From NCBI RefSeq assembly GCF_000154705.2, contig NZ_CM002917.1:310001-374000 (forward strand): a DNA stretch of 64,000 bases. The letters run 5' to 3'. The notes beneath the pieces were generated by a model. That model made no database searches and had not been told where the DNA came from. It saw only the letters and a list, made by a program, of their open reading frames with translations. The DNA comes from Hoeflea phototrophica DFL-43. Its GTDB lineage: Bacteria > Pseudomonadota > Alphaproteobacteria > Rhizobiales > Rhizobiaceae. The translations under genes and the position numbers were made by a program. This document shows positions 9,482 to 18,460 of this stretch, piece after piece. Position 1 is the first letter of the stretch. Every line of letters begins with the position of its first letter.

Positions 9482-10302
9482 GTCCGCCCCTTCGTCCGTC
9501 GTCGGGCAAACATCGCCGCTTTGCGGTTTGGTGCTGGTCTGTTTGTTACTCCATGCCCCTGCCGTCTGCGTCTTGATTGTTTGTGCTTGCATCGCCGCCG
9601 TAACCCCTGTTGCCGCATCCGACCGGAATCATTCCGGCCGTCCTTATGGGTCGAATTCAATCCGATCCCGCCCTGTTTTCTTTGCCGGCGCCCCCGCCAA
9701 CTTATCTCCTTCATTGCTCCGCGCGTTGGCGACCTCGTATCGCCAACACGGCATTGTTTCACCGTCCCGTTGAATCCCCCGGATTCCTCGGTTAAAACTC
9801 CTCTGCACGGCAAAACGTTTGCCGATGCACTCGGAGAGTTGTTTTTGGGTTCGCCTGGCAAGAGAGCCGAGCCTCAGTGAGCGGGCAAGAACGGGGCACT
9901 GAAATTGCGCCGCTGTCCTCTTCGAAACCCTTAGGCTCCGCGCTCTCTGATGTCTGTATTTAGGCAGGATGAGGCAGGCAGATCAAGCAGGTTATTTACG
10001 AATTCTTGACACTTTAGGGCTTGACTCAAAAAGCCGAAAACGGCCCCGCGACGGCACTCATCAGCAGACAATTGGATTCATTGCCTTTTCGCGGCTTCAT
10101 GATTTTTAGGCCAATCTAAACTGCGGTGCATATTAAATTATGGGACTTGACAGGACTTCTGCCGATTCCCTCGCCTGTGGCCGCGTTAAAATTTTCCACC
10201 TTCGCTAAAATGCTGAAAAATATACATTTTTGTTGCGACCGTGACGGTTCCGTGACAATTCATGGTGCCGTATTTCAGGCCAGTCCCGCAAACCATTGGG
10301 AC
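9482..10302. promoter_or_regulatory. long dnaA upstream region
   Basis: About 0.8 kb without a gene lies between dnaA and rpsT. It contains a perfect dyad, GTTGGCGA at 9725-9732 with TCGCCAAC at 9740-9747. An AT-rich half runs from roughly 9990 to 10260. GANTC sites, the CcrM methylation target of alphaproteobacteria, occur near 9626, 9774, 9782, 10023, 10075 and 10163. A DnaA-box-like TTTTCCACC occurs near 10192, but I find no clear cluster of TTATCCACA boxes, so an origin is not supported. The dnaA promoter must lie here. Confidence 0.5.
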
Positions 10303-10337
10303 CAAAACAAAAAAAAGGCCCGGACATGCCGGGCCTT
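10303..10337 (-). terminator. rho-independent terminator of rpsT
   Basis: GGCCCGG at 10317-10323 pairs with CCGGGCC at 10329-10335 around a 5-base loop, and the stem is extended by AAA/TTT. Read on the minus strand it is followed by TTTTTTTTGTTTT (10316 down to 10304), an excellent intrinsic terminator about 27 bases after the rpsT stop. Confidence 0.9.
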
Positions 10338-10364
10338 TCGTCGACTAATGAAATTTTGCGCCGC

Positions 10365-10631
10365 TTAAGCGGAGATCGCCTTGACCCGGTTGGACAGGCG
10401 GGAAATCTTCCGCGAAGCTGTGTTGGCATGAACCACACCCTTGGTGGCCGCGCGCATCAGTTCGGGCTGTGCTGCCTTCAGAGCTGCTGCCGCTGCATCC
10501 TTGTCGCCGGAGCTGATGGCTTCTTCGACCTTGCGAAGGAAACCGCGGACCCGTGAGCGGCGGGCTTTGTTGATCTCGGTGCGGCGAGCGATCTTGCGGG
10601 TCGCCTTTTTCGCCGAAGTTGTATTGGCCAT
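10365..10631 (-). CDS. rpsT: 30S ribosomal protein S20
   Basis: Primary 16S rRNA-binding protein of the small subunit, 88 residues. The basic, helical sequence [27 protein letters not shown] is the classical S20 N-terminus. GAGAGG lies about 7 bases before the start. It is a monocistronic unit ended by a strong terminator. The 216-base region upstream (10632-10847) shows no other gene and carries its promoter. Confidence 0.97.
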   Translation of the reverse strand: MANTTSAKKATRKIARRTEINKARRSRVRGFLRKVEEAISSGDKDAAAAALKAAQPELMRAATKGVVHANTASRKISRLSNRVKAISA

Positions 10632-10847
10632 GAATGCCTCTCAGTTGTCAAAATCGCGAGCCCGGCAAAAAAGCGTCTCCTCGCGGAGCGTGTCGCATTA
10701 ATATCCGGGATGCGGAAAAACCACGGCGAGCCCTAGAGCTGCCATTCGATGGCGGGCGTATAGCTTGTATATGGGCGGGCGTCAACGCGAAAAACCTCGG
10801 CAAGGCCGTTGCTGCGCCCAAATCACCATATGGCTGGCCCCATTGTC

Positions 10848-11621
10848 TCAGCGATGCTTGAATTGCGCCTTGCGCTTCTCGACAAAGGCGCCCATGCCTT
10901 CCTTCTGATCCTCGGTTGCAAACAGCGAGTGGAACAGCCGGCGTTCAAAGCGAAGCCCTTCCGCAAGGGTCATCTCGTCGGCCCGGTTGACCGACTCCTT
11001 CACCATCATTGCCACCGGCAGCGAAAAGCCTGCGATTTTCTCCGCGGCCTTGATCGCCGTCGCCATCAGGTCGTCCGCCGCCACCACGCGCGCCACCAGG
11101 CCGGAGCGCTCGGCTTCCTCAGCCTCCATGAACCGGCCGGTCAGGCACAGATCCATTGCCTTGGCCTTGCCGATGGCGCGGGTAAGCCGCTGGGTGCCGC
11201 CCATGCCAGGGATCACGCCGAGCGTGATTTCGGGCTGGCCGAACTTGGCGGTGTCTGACGCAATTATGATGTCACACATCATGGCAAGCTCGCAGCCGCC
11301 ACCCAGCGCATAGCCCGACACCGCAGCGATCACCGGCTTGCGGGTATTGGCAACCGCGCTCCAGCCTTCAAAGAAGTCATTCATATAGGCGCCGACATAA
11401 TCGAGCGGCTGCATTTCCTTGATATCGGCGCCCGCGGCAAAGGCTTTTTCCGATCCGGTCAACACAATCGCGCCGATTTTCTCGTCATCGCCAAATTTGG
11501 CCATGGTCTCGCGCAACTCGCCAAGAAGTTCCGAATTGAGCGCGTTGAGCGCATCGGGCCGGTTCAGAGTGATAATGGCCACCCGGCCGCGTGTTTCCGT
11601 CTTCAGCGTATTGAGCGCCAT
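10848..11621 (-). CDS. enoyl-CoA hydratase
   Basis: Crotonase-fold enzyme that hydrates trans-2-enoyl-CoA to 3-hydroxyacyl-CoA in beta-oxidation. It has 257 residues. The oxyanion-hole segments are [12 protein letters not shown] and [16 protein letters not shown]. The two catalytic glutamates fall in GGCELA and [12 protein letters not shown], both present, so an active hydratase is expected. It lies next to mutM on the minus strand, a neighbour pair commonly kept between dnaA/rpsT and ubiE in rhizobia. Confidence 0.93.
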   Translation of the reverse strand: MALNTLKTETRGRVAIITLNRPDALNALNSELLGELRETMAKFGDDEKIGAIVLTGSEKAFAAGADIKEMQPLDYVGAYMNDFFEGWSAVANTRKPVIAAVSGYALGGGCELAMMCDIIIASDTAKFGQPEITLGVIPGMGGTQRLTRAIGKAKAMDLCLTGRFMEAEEAERSGLVARVVAADDLMATAIKAAEKIAGFSLPVAMMVKESVNRADEMTLAEGLRFERRLFHSLFATEDQKEGMGAFVEKRKAQFKHR

Positions 11622-11672
11622 TGCCTGTCTCCTTGTCTGCCGGTTGCCACCCGCGGTTCCTCCCGGACGGCG

Positions 11673-12569
11673 TCAATCCTTCTGGCAGCGCGCGCACATG
11701 AATGTCGAACGCCCGCTTTGCACGATGCGGCGGACCGTATCGCCACAGCCCGGCCGGGGGCAAGCCTTTCCCTCCCGATCATAGACCGAAAATCCATGCT
11801 GGAAATATCCCAGCGTCCCATCGGTCTGGATATGATCACGCAGAGATGATCCGCCTGCGGCAATCGCCTCGCTGATCACCTCGCGGATATCGCCGGTCAG
11901 CCGTTCCAGCGCCTTGCGCGGCTGGCCGGCCTTGGTCACCAGGCGTCCGGCCGGTTTGCGTGGCGAAAGGCGCGCACGCCACAATGCTTCGCATACATAT
12001 ATATTGCCCAGACCCGCGATGATCCTCTGATCGAGCAATGCTGCCTTCAATGGCGCGGCCTTGCCTGCAAGGCGCCTTGCCAGTTCGTCGGCTTCCAGGC
12101 TGTTGCCCGTCGGCTCCACCCCAAGGCTCCTGAACCATGGGTGTTCCGCAAGCTCCGCCCGAACCATGAGATCCATGTATCCGAACCGGCGTGGGTCATT
12201 GTAGATCACCCGCGCCCGTCCTGCCGGACCGTCGATATGAAACACCACATGGTCGTGCTTGTCGTCTTTCGAGCGCTCGTGATGAAACACCCCCGGGGTC
12301 AGCGGTGAATCGCCATCGGGTTCGATCCGGAACGAGCCCGACATCCCCAGATGCGAGATCAGCACCATGCCATCATCGAAATCGGCGAGCAGATATTTTG
12401 CCCGGCGGCCCAGCGCGATGATCTGCCGGCCTTCAAGCCGCTTTGCGAAGTCCTCCGGAAAGGGAAATCGCAAATCCGCGCGGCGCTGTTCGACGCGGAT
12501 GATCCGGGCGCCTTCCATCACCGGCTGCAATCCGCGGCGAACGGTTTCGACTTCGGGCAGTTCGGGCAA
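11673..12569 (-). CDS. mutM: formamidopyrimidine-DNA glycosylase
   Basis: Bifunctional glycosylase/AP-lyase removing 8-oxoguanine and formamidopyrimidines. The mature enzyme must begin with Pro, and here the conserved [13 protein letters not shown] follows a TTG at 12567-12569 with GGAGA about 5 bases upstream. I therefore place the start at this TTG (298 residues) rather than at ATG 12635, which would bury the catalytic proline. The C-terminal zinc finger shows the cysteine pairs CPRPGC and CARCQ. Helix-two-turn-helix residues [10 protein letters not shown] are present. It is divergent from ubiE. Confidence 0.95.
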   Translation of the reverse strand: MPELPEVETVRRGLQPVMEGARIIRVEQRRADLRFPFPEDFAKRLEGRQIIALGRRAKYLLADFDDGMVLISHLGMSGSFRIEPDGDSPLTPGVFHHERSKDDKHDHVVFHIDGPAGRARVIYNDPRRFGYMDLMVRAELAEHPWFRSLGVEPTGNSLEADELARRLAGKAAPLKAALLDQRIIAGLGNIYVCEALWRARLSPRKPAGRLVTKAGQPRKALERLTGDIREVISEAIAAGGSSLRDHIQTDGTLGYFQHGFSVYDREGKACPRPGCGDTVRRIVQSGRSTFMCARCQKD

Positions 12570-12878
12570 ATCGGTCTCCTCTGCCGTGTGCCAATCGGTG
12601 ATGGCCGGGCGCTCTCCAGCATTTACCGACCGCATCTATTGTATTGCTGCCCCGGCTTCAATCGCGAAGCAAACTGATTTGGCGCAGCCGTCGCCGGTGC
12701 GCGATGGCATTTCTTCGCTGTCTGGCCTATAAGGCGGCGCTCTATTGCCGCAGCAAGATGGTCCCGGAGCGGATGGTCTGGCTTGCGGCGATCCGCTATG
12801 GTCGCCCTGCTCCAAAGCGGTTGTGCGCGTTCGTGCGCATGGCTGCGCGGGCATGAAATGAAACAACAGGAACCGGTC
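12570..12878. promoter_or_regulatory. divergent mutM/ubiE intergenic region
   Basis: This region of about 309 bases between divergent mutM and ubiE must contain both promoters. A TATAAG near 12729 could be a -10 element for ubiE, but no convincing -35 is seen. No ORF or dyad stands out. Confidence 0.35.
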
Positions 12879-13655
12879 ATGTCTGATCAGCGCGTCTCCA
12901 CTCAGGGTGGAATGCAAACCTCCTACGGTTTTCGCACCGTCGATGACGGCGAAAAGCAAACCCTGGTCAATGACGTCTTTCACAAGGTCGCCAAACGCTA
13001 CGACATCATGAATGACGTGATGTCGGGCGGGCTGCACCGGGTCTGGAAGGACGCGCTTGTTGCAAAACTCAACCCGCCCCGCCGTGCGGGCTTCCGCTTT
13101 CTTGATGTGGCGGGCGGCACTGGCGATATCGCGTTCCGCATTGTTGCGGCATCAGACAATCAGGCGCAAGGCACGGTGCTTGATATCAATGGCTCGATGC
13201 TCGGCGTCGGCGCTGAACGCGCCGTCAAGAAGGGCTATGCCGGCAATCTCGAATTTGTCGAGGCCAATGCCGAAGAGTTGCCCTTCGAGGACAACAGTTT
13301 TGACGCCTACACCATTGCTTTCGGTATCCGCAATGTGCCCGACATCGACAAGGCTCTGAGAGAGGCCTACCGGGTTCTCAGGCGCGGTGGCCGTTTTCTC
13401 TGTCTCGAATTCTCCGAGGTCGAGATGCCGCTGCTCGACCGAATCTATGATGCCTGGTCGTTCAACGGCATTCCGGCGATGGGCAAGGCCATTGCCGGTG
13501 ACGCCGAGCCCTACCAGTATCTGGTTGAATCGATCCGCAAGTTTCCGCGTCAGGATGATTTCGCCGCGATGATAACGCGCGCCGGTTTCTCCCGCGTCCA
13601 TTACACCAATTACACCGGCGGCATCGCAGCCCTTCATTCCGGTTGGAAGCTCTAA
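12879..13655 (+). CDS. ubiE: ubiquinone/menaquinone C-methyltransferase UbiE
   Basis: SAM-dependent methyltransferase of the benzoquinone ring in ubiquinone synthesis. It has 258 residues from ATG 12879, which has AGGA about 9 bases upstream. Motif I is [15 protein letters not shown]. The family motifs [17 protein letters not shown] and [17 protein letters not shown] are intact. It is followed after 4 bases by ubiB, clearly one operon for ubiquinone synthesis. Confidence 0.96.
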   Translation: MSDQRVSTQGGMQTSYGFRTVDDGEKQTLVNDVFHKVAKRYDIMNDVMSGGLHRVWKDALVAKLNPPRRAGFRFLDVAGGTGDIAFRIVAASDNQAQGTVLDINGSMLGVGAERAVKKGYAGNLEFVEANAEELPFEDNSFDAYTIAFGIRNVPDIDKALREAYRVLRRGGRFLCLEFSEVEMPLLDRIYDAWSFNGIPAMGKAIAGDAEPYQYLVESIRKFPRQDDFAAMITRAGFSRVHYTNYTGGIAALHSGWKL

Positions 13656-13659
13656 ACCT

Positions 13660-15243
13660 ATGGCAAGCCTTGGCACCTATCTGCGCCTGATGCGCGCGGG
13701 CTTCATTCTCGTGCGTGAGGGCGTGGTGTCCTCCCTTCCTGCCGAGGATCTGCCCGGCCCGGCACGTTTTGCCCATGGTGTTGCGGGGCTGCTCGCCAAA
13801 CGCCGTGCAAAAAGCGCCGAGCGCAGCGACCGGCTCGCCCGGGCGGTGGAGCGTCTGGGCCCGTCCTGGGTCAAGCTCGGGCAGTTTCTCGCCACCCGTC
13901 CCGATGTGGTTGGCGCCGACATCGCTGATGATCTGGCTGGTCTGCAGGACCGGATGGCAACCTTCCCCGAGGTCCAGGCGCGTGCTGCCATCGAAAGTTC
14001 GCTCGGCAGGCCGATCAGTGATCTCTACTCGCGCTTCGATCCGCCGATCGCCGCCGCCTCGATCGCCCAGGTGCACCCGGCCGAAGTGACCGATGAAAAC
14101 GGGTCGCGCAAGGTTGCCGTCAAGGTCGTCCGCCCGGGCGTGCGCCAGCGCTTCAAGCGTGATCTCGAGGCCTTTTATCTGGTCTCCGAATTGCAGGAGC
14201 GCTTCATCCCCGCCTCCCGCCGGCTGCGCCCGGTGGAAATCACCAAGACGCTGGAGCAGACCACCCGGATCGAGATGGATCTCCGGCTCGAGGCCGCTGC
14301 CCTGTCCGAGATGGCCGACAACACAAAGGGCGATCCGGGCTTCCGGGTGCCCTTTGTCGACTGGGAGCGCACCGGGCGCGACTGCGTCACCATGGAGTGG
14401 ATCGACGGCATCAAGATGAGCGATGTCGCGGGTCTCAAGGCGGCCGGCCATGATCTTGATGCGCTTGCCGACACGCTGATCCAGTCGTTCCTGCGCCACA
14501 CCCTGCGTGACGGCTTTTTTCATGCTGACATGCACCAGGGCAATCTCTTCGTCGATCCGGCCGGCATGATTGTCGCCGTCGACATGGGCATCGTCAGCCG
14601 TCTGGGCAAGAAGGAGCGCCGCTTCCTCGCCGAAATCCTCTACGGCTTCATCACCCGCGATTACCGCCGTGTCGCCGACGTGCATTTCGAAGCGGGCTAT
14701 GTGCCTGCCCGCCATGATCCGGCCAGCTTTGCCCAGGCGATCCGCGCCATCGGCGAGCCGATCCACGGCCAGCCGGCGGAAACCATCTCGATGGCCCGGC
14801 TGCTTACACTTCTGTTCGAGGTCACCGAGCTGTTCGACATGGAAACCCGGCCCGAGCTGGTCATGCTGCAAAAGACCATGGTCGTTGTTGAGGGTGTGTC
14901 GCGCACGCTCAACCCCAAATTCAACATGTGGAAGGCCGCCGAGCCGGTGGTTGGCGACTGGATCCGCGACAATCTCGGCCCCAAGCGCATCGCTGTCGAC
15001 ATCAAGGAAGGCGCGATTGCGGCACTGAAGCTGGCCGAGCAATTGCCCGATCTCGCTGCCCGCACCGAGCGCTTTGCCACTGAAGTCGGCGACATGGCCG
15101 AGAACGGCCTGCGCTTCGACGCGGCCACATCCGAGGCCATCGGCAAGGCCGAAGCCCGCCACACCCGCTCGGGCCGGGTGGCTTTGTGGGTGATTGCTGC
15201 CGCTGCGGTCTGGTTGGCGCTCGCCATCCACCCTATATGGTAG
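13660..15243 (+). CDS. ubiB: ubiquinone biosynthesis ABC1-kinase UbiB
   Basis: Atypical membrane-associated protein kinase-like ATPase needed for coenzyme Q synthesis. It has 527 residues. The family-specific KxGQ segment WVKLGQFLATRPD lies near residue 70. The alanine-rich nucleotide loop AAASIAQVH replaces the Gly-rich loop. Catalytic elements HADMHQGNLFV and VAVDMGIVSRL follow. A hydrophobic helix near the C-terminus (ALWVIAAAAVWLALAI) should anchor it in the membrane. It is co-transcribed with ubiE, and its stop overlaps the start of the next GNAT gene (ATGGTAG). Confidence 0.95.
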   Translation: MASLGTYLRLMRAGFILVREGVVSSLPAEDLPGPARFAHGVAGLLAKRRAKSAERSDRLARAVERLGPSWVKLGQFLATRPDVVGADIADDLAGLQDRMATFPEVQARAAIESSLGRPISDLYSRFDPPIAAASIAQVHPAEVTDENGSRKVAVKVVRPGVRQRFKRDLEAFYLVSELQERFIPASRRLRPVEITKTLEQTTRIEMDLRLEAAALSEMADNTKGDPGFRVPFVDWERTGRDCVTMEWIDGIKMSDVAGLKAAGHDLDALADTLIQSFLRHTLRDGFFHADMHQGNLFVDPAGMIVAVDMGIVSRLGKKERRFLAEILYGFITRDYRRVADVHFEAGYVPARHDPASFAQAIRAIGEPIHGQPAETISMARLLTLLFEVTELFDMETRPELVMLQKTMVVVEGVSRTLNPKFNMWKAAEPVVGDWIRDNLGPKRIAVDIKEGAIAALKLAEQLPDLAARTERFATEVGDMAENGLRFDAATSEAIGKAEARHTRSGRVALWVIAAAAVWLALAIHPIW

Positions 15244-15677
15244 GCTTGACCGCTTACCGGCCCATTTCCCTGGATGATATCGATGTAGAGCCCCTGGCCG
15301 ATGAAGCCTGGGCCGATGGCTATCCCTTTGTCGAACGTATGCGGCATGACTGGAAATCGGGCGACAACCGGTTTGATGGCCCCGGTGAACGCCTGATCGG
15401 TGCCTTCGAGGGCGAGACCCTGATCGGTTTTTGCGGTCTCAACCGTGATCCCTATGTGAGTGAAAACACCGGTCGCATCCGCCACCTCTATGTCAGCCTC
15501 GATCACCGCCACATCGGTATCGCCCGTGCGCTGGTGGGCGAGGCCCTCGACGGCGCATCCATCCAGTTTCCCCGCATCCGCCTCCGCGCCACCCCGGCCT
15601 CGAGAAGCTTCTATGAGCTGCTCGGGTTCGAAGAGGTCGACGAGGCCGAGGCGACCCATGCCAAGCGGATCAGGTGA
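15237..15677 (+). CDS. GNAT-family N-acetyltransferase
   Basis: Small acyl-CoA-dependent acetyltransferase of unknown substrate, 146 residues. The start ATG at 15237 overlaps the ubiB stop, which suggests translational coupling. The central strand-helix IRHLYVSLDHRHIGIARALVGEAL resembles GNAT motif A, although the usual Q/RxxGxG/A is altered to HRHIGIA. The C-terminal RATPASRSFYELLGFEEV is the typical motif B. It ends convergently, overlapping the isochorismatase gene by 8 bases. Confidence 0.8.
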   Translation: MVGLTAYRPISLDDIDVEPLADEAWADGYPFVERMRHDWKSGDNRFDGPGERLIGAFEGETLIGFCGLNRDPYVSENTGRIRHLYVSLDHRHIGIARALVGEALDGASIQFPRIRLRATPASRSFYELLGFEEVDEAEATHAKRIR

Positions 15678-16236
15678 TTTCCGCCTTGATCTCAGCATTG
15701 CCAAGCACCCGGGCAATCTTTCCGTCCATATATCTCAATGACACGCGTGCATGTTCTTCGTCGTAGCAATCAATCGCCTCACTGGCGAGGATCACCCGCA
15801 TGTCGCGCTGATAGGCGTCGATCGCCGCCATCCTGACGCAGGCATGGGTGTTGATCCCTGCGATCACCATTGAGCCGATCCCCTTTTCGACAACCACCGC
15901 ATCCAGATCGGTGCCGAAAAACGGGCTGTAGCGTTTCTTGACGATTGTGACGTCGTCCTCGCCTGTCTCCAGACGCGGATCAAGCTCGGCACCGGCGGTG
16001 CCGATGATGTTGAGCTTTACGTTTCTGTCGCGCATTTCCAGAAATGCGTCACTGAGATCATCCTTGAAGTCCTGCCGGACCCAGATCACCGGCCGGGTCT
16101 TGCCGCGAAAATACACCACCAGATCATTGGTTGCCGCAATCAGCCGCGCACGCCGCTTGGTCTCCCAGGAGGCAAGAAAGTCATTGGTCAGGTCGATGAC
16201 CATCAGGGCAGGATGCGCCATCGGGATATGTGTCAT
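15670..16236 (-). CDS. isochorismatase-family cysteine hydrolase
   Basis: Predicted amidohydrolase of the isochorismatase/nicotinamidase superfamily, 188 residues. The catalytic triad can be read as Asp in LMVIDLTNDF, Lys in VTIVKKRYSPFFGTDL, and Cys in INTHACVRMAAIDAY. These match active family members, but the substrate is not predictable. It lies between the ubiB-GNAT operon and the toxin-antitoxin pair. Confidence 0.87.
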   Translation of the reverse strand: MTHIPMAHPALMVIDLTNDFLASWETKRRARLIAATNDLVVYFRGKTRPVIWVRQDFKDDLSDAFLEMRDRNVKLNIIGTAGAELDPRLETGEDDVTIVKKRYSPFFGTDLDAVVVEKGIGSMVIAGINTHACVRMAAIDAYQRDMRVILASEAIDCYDEEHARVSLRYMDGKIARVLGNAEIKAEIT

Positions 16237-16300
16237 GGGAGTTGCTCCGGTTTCCGCCTGCCGTACCGGCCCCTCATGTCAGTGCAGTGACATCGCCGGT

Positions 16301-16329
16301 TTGACTGCAATGCATGCAGTGCCTACATT
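16301..16329 (+). promoter_or_regulatory. promoter with embedded operator for the fitAB-type operon
   Basis: TTGACT (16301-16306) and TACATT (16324-16329) are spaced by 17 bases. Inside the spacer and overlapping -35 is an inverted repeat, ACTGCA (16304-16309) with TGCAGT (16315-16320). A further TGCAGT-like half-site lies near 16283. This is the expected layout for autorepression by the antitoxin-toxin complex. Confidence 0.75.
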
Positions 16330-16365
16330 GAAGTCACAGAAGATCCCTGCCTGGGGAGGTTCACC

Positions 16366-16650
16366 ATGGCTACGCTGACCATTCGCAATCTGGATGACTC
16401 TGTGAAGCAGGCGCTGCGCGAGCGTGCCGCGCGGCATGGCGTGTCCATGGAAGAAGAGGCCCGCGTATTGCTAAGGCGGGGCATTGAAGCAAAGGGTGGA
16501 GCCGCCGCCGACGCTGGAAAATCGTTCTATGATCGCGTACGCGCAATTGTTGAGCCAATTGGAGGCATCGAGTTTGATGTGCCGCCGCGCCAGTTGGCTG
16601 ACCGCCCTCTGCCATTCTCTGAATGGCAGAATGAAAGTCCCGAGGAATGA
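16366..16650 (+). CDS. FitA/VapB-like ribbon-helix-helix antitoxin
   Basis: Antitoxin of a type II toxin-antitoxin pair, 94 residues. The N-terminal Arc/MetJ-like DNA-binding domain is MATLTIRNLDDSVKQALRER followed by GVSMEEEARVLLR. The acidic/aromatic tail LPFSEWQNESPEE should wrap the toxin's active site. GGGAGG lies just upstream of the ATG. The stop overlaps the toxin start (ATGA), giving coupled translation. The operator in its promoter fits autoregulation. Family-level call by sequence pattern. Confidence 0.88.
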   Translation: MATLTIRNLDDSVKQALRERAARHGVSMEEEARVLLRRGIEAKGGAAADAGKSFYDRVRAIVEPIGGIEFDVPPRQLADRPLPFSEWQNESPEE

Positions 16651-17069
16651 TTCTGGATACAAATGTGATCTCCGAAATCATGCGTCCTGTACCGGACCAT
16701 AATGTTGTTGCATGGTTTGATGAGACGGTGAGTGAACAGCGGCATATCACCGCGATTACCGAGGCTGAACTCCTCCTTGGGATAAGTCTGATGCCGATAG
16801 GCAAGCGGCGAAATGAATATGCAGCGGCCATTGCACGCATACTCAGTTTGGAAACGGGAAACCCCATCCTTCCGTTCGAAAGCGCCGATGCAACTTTCTT
16901 CGCCGAAGCAATGTCAACGCGGCGACGAGCTGGTCGGCCGCTAAAGGAACTCGACGCCCAGATCGCCGCCATCGCGCTCCGGCGTGGTCTGCCGATTGCA
17001 ACCCGCAATGTCCGCGATTTCGAAGGGTGCGGCGTCACCCTCATCAACCCCTGGGATCCTGCCCCATGA
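16647..17069 (+). CDS. FitB/VapC-like PIN-domain toxin
   Basis: PIN-domain endoribonuclease toxin, 140 residues. Metal-binding acidic residues are seen in MILDTNVISE, TEAELLLG, ELDAQIAAIA and IATRNVRDFEG, so it looks catalytically complete. Its start overlaps the antitoxin stop. Its own stop overlaps the coaBC ATG (ATGA at 17066-17069), so the toxin cistron is directly coupled to an essential gene. The module appears inserted between ubiB and coaBC, which are close neighbours in related genomes (my recollection). Confidence 0.9.
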   Translation: MILDTNVISEIMRPVPDHNVVAWFDETVSEQRHITAITEAELLLGISLMPIGKRRNEYAAAIARILSLETGNPILPFESADATFFAEAMSTRRRAGRPLKELDAQIAAIALRRGLPIATRNVRDFEGCGVTLINPWDPAP

Positions 17070-18268
17070 CCCTCTCCGGCAAACGCATCCTGCTGATCAT
17101 CTCCGGCGGCATCGCCGCCTACAAATCGCTCGATCTGATCCGCCGCCTGCGCGAGCGCGGCGCCGAGGTCCGGCCCGTCATGACCGCCGGTGCCCAGGAG
17201 TTTGTCACCCCGCTGGCCGTTGGCGCGCTGGCCGCCGATCATGTCTACACGGAGCTGTTTTCCCGCGAGGACGAACAGGATGTTGGCCATATCCGCCTGG
17301 CGCGCGATTGCGATCTGATCTGCGTCGCCCCCGCCACCGCCGACCTGATGGCCAAGATGGCGAACGGTCTTGCGGGTGATCTCGCCACCACCGTGTTGCT
17401 TGCCACCAACAAGCCGGTGCTCATATCGCCCGCGATGAACCCTGCCATGTGGGCGCATCCCGCGACCCGCCGCAACACAGAGACCCTCAAACGCGACGGC
17501 ATAGGTTTCATCGGCCCGATGTCCGGCGAAATGGCTGAAAGCAACGAGGCAGGCGAGGGGCGCATGGCAGAACCCTTGCAGATCGTCGCCGCCATCGAGG
17601 CGCTTCTGGATGACGCTCCCAAACCGCTCGCGGGCAAAAAGGCCATTGTCACCTCCGGCCCCACCCATGAGCCGATCGATCCGGTGCGCTACATCGCCAA
17701 CCGTTCCTCCGGCAAGCAGGGCCACGCCATCGCCGGCGCGCTCGCCCGCCTTGGCGCCGAGGTCACCCTGGTCTCGGGCCCGGTGACGATCCCCGATCCC
17801 GCCGGGGTGAACTTGATCCATGTCGAAAGCGCAGCCAACATGCTCGACGCCGTGACATCATCCTTGCCCGCCGACATCGCCGTCTTTGTCGCAGCCGTTG
17901 CCGACTGGCGCGTGGCCACAGCCTCGGGCAACAAGATCAAGAAGAAGGAAGGCGAGGGCCCCGCACCCTTGGAGCTCACCGAGAACCCCGACATCCTCAA
18001 GACCATCGGCCACCACGAGAACCGGCCGCAACTGGTCGTGGGTTTCGCCGCCGAAACCGCCGATGTGGTGTCCAACGCTCAGGCAAAACTCGCCCGCAAG
18101 GGCGCCGATTTCATCGTCGCCAACGACGTCTCGCCCGAAACCGGCATCATGGGCGGCGACCGCAACCGCGTCCGCATTGTCTCAAAGGACGGCGTCGAGG
18201 ACTGGCCGGATCTGAGCAAGGACGAGACGGCGGCACGGCTCGCTGAGAGGATTGCGGGAGCATTTTAG
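17066..18268 (+). CDS. coaBC: bifunctional phosphopantothenoylcysteine decarboxylase / phosphopantothenate-cysteine ligase
   Basis: Makes 4'-phosphopantetheine for coenzyme A. It has 400 residues. The FMN-dependent CoaC half (residues 1-180) has SGGIAAYKSLDL, the catalytic His in VGHIRLARD, and PAMNPAMW. The CoaB half has SGPTHEPIDPVRYIANRSSGKQG and later the KIKKKEGEG lysine loop. The flap normally written ACGxxGxGRM reads AESNEAGEGRM, so the usual catalytic cysteine is missing. The start overlaps the toxin stop. A second, partial copy of its last 70 codons lies downstream. Confidence 0.95.
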   Translation: MTLSGKRILLIISGGIAAYKSLDLIRRLRERGAEVRPVMTAGAQEFVTPLAVGALAADHVYTELFSREDEQDVGHIRLARDCDLICVAPATADLMAKMANGLAGDLATTVLLATNKPVLISPAMNPAMWAHPATRRNTETLKRDGIGFIGPMSGEMAESNEAGEGRMAEPLQIVAAIEALLDDAPKPLAGKKAIVTSGPTHEPIDPVRYIANRSSGKQGHAIAGALARLGAEVTLVSGPVTIPDPAGVNLIHVESAANMLDAVTSSLPADIAVFVAAVADWRVATASGNKIKKKEGEGPAPLELTENPDILKTIGHHENRPQLVVGFAAETADVVSNAQAKLARKGADFIVANDVSPETGIMGGDRNRVRIVSKDGVEDWPDLSKDETAARLAERIAGAF

Positions 18269-18293
18269 CTGCTGAGGCGGCAGTCGCCCCCAA

Positions 18294-18457
18294 CCTCCCC
18301 CTTGAGGGGAGGTCGGAGAAGCAAGCGCAGCGCAGCTGATCCGGGTGGGGGTAGGGAGTCCGCGACGAGCCTTGATCCAAGCCGTAAGCACCGCACCCCC
18401 ACCGGCTCTGCCCGCCCCCATAGCCGGTCAATCGCCCGCCTCCCCTCAAGGGGGAGG
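18294..18457. repeat. palindromic (REP/BIME-like) element
   Basis: A 164-base unit is bounded by two 19-base segments that are exact reverse complements: CCTCCCCCTTGAGGGGAGG (18294-18312) and its complement (18439-18457). Each arm is itself nearly self-complementary. Inside are matching CCGGGTGGGGG and CACCCCCACCGG stretches. The layout is that of extragenic palindromic doublets dispersed in rhizobial genomes. It separates coaBC from its duplicated tail. Confidence 0.75.
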
Positions 18458-18460
18458 CAG

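Noticed and set aside
9482..10302. Chromosomal replication origin next to dnaA
   Set aside because: No cluster of DnaA boxes was found. In many alphaproteobacteria the origin lies near hemE, not dnaA. Only one weak box-like TTTTCCACC was seen.
13462..15231. Long 589-codon open frame antisense to ubiB
   Set aside because: It is opposite the well-supported ubiE/ubiB genes and has the histidine/aspartate/glycine-rich composition typical of antisense frames in GC-rich DNA.
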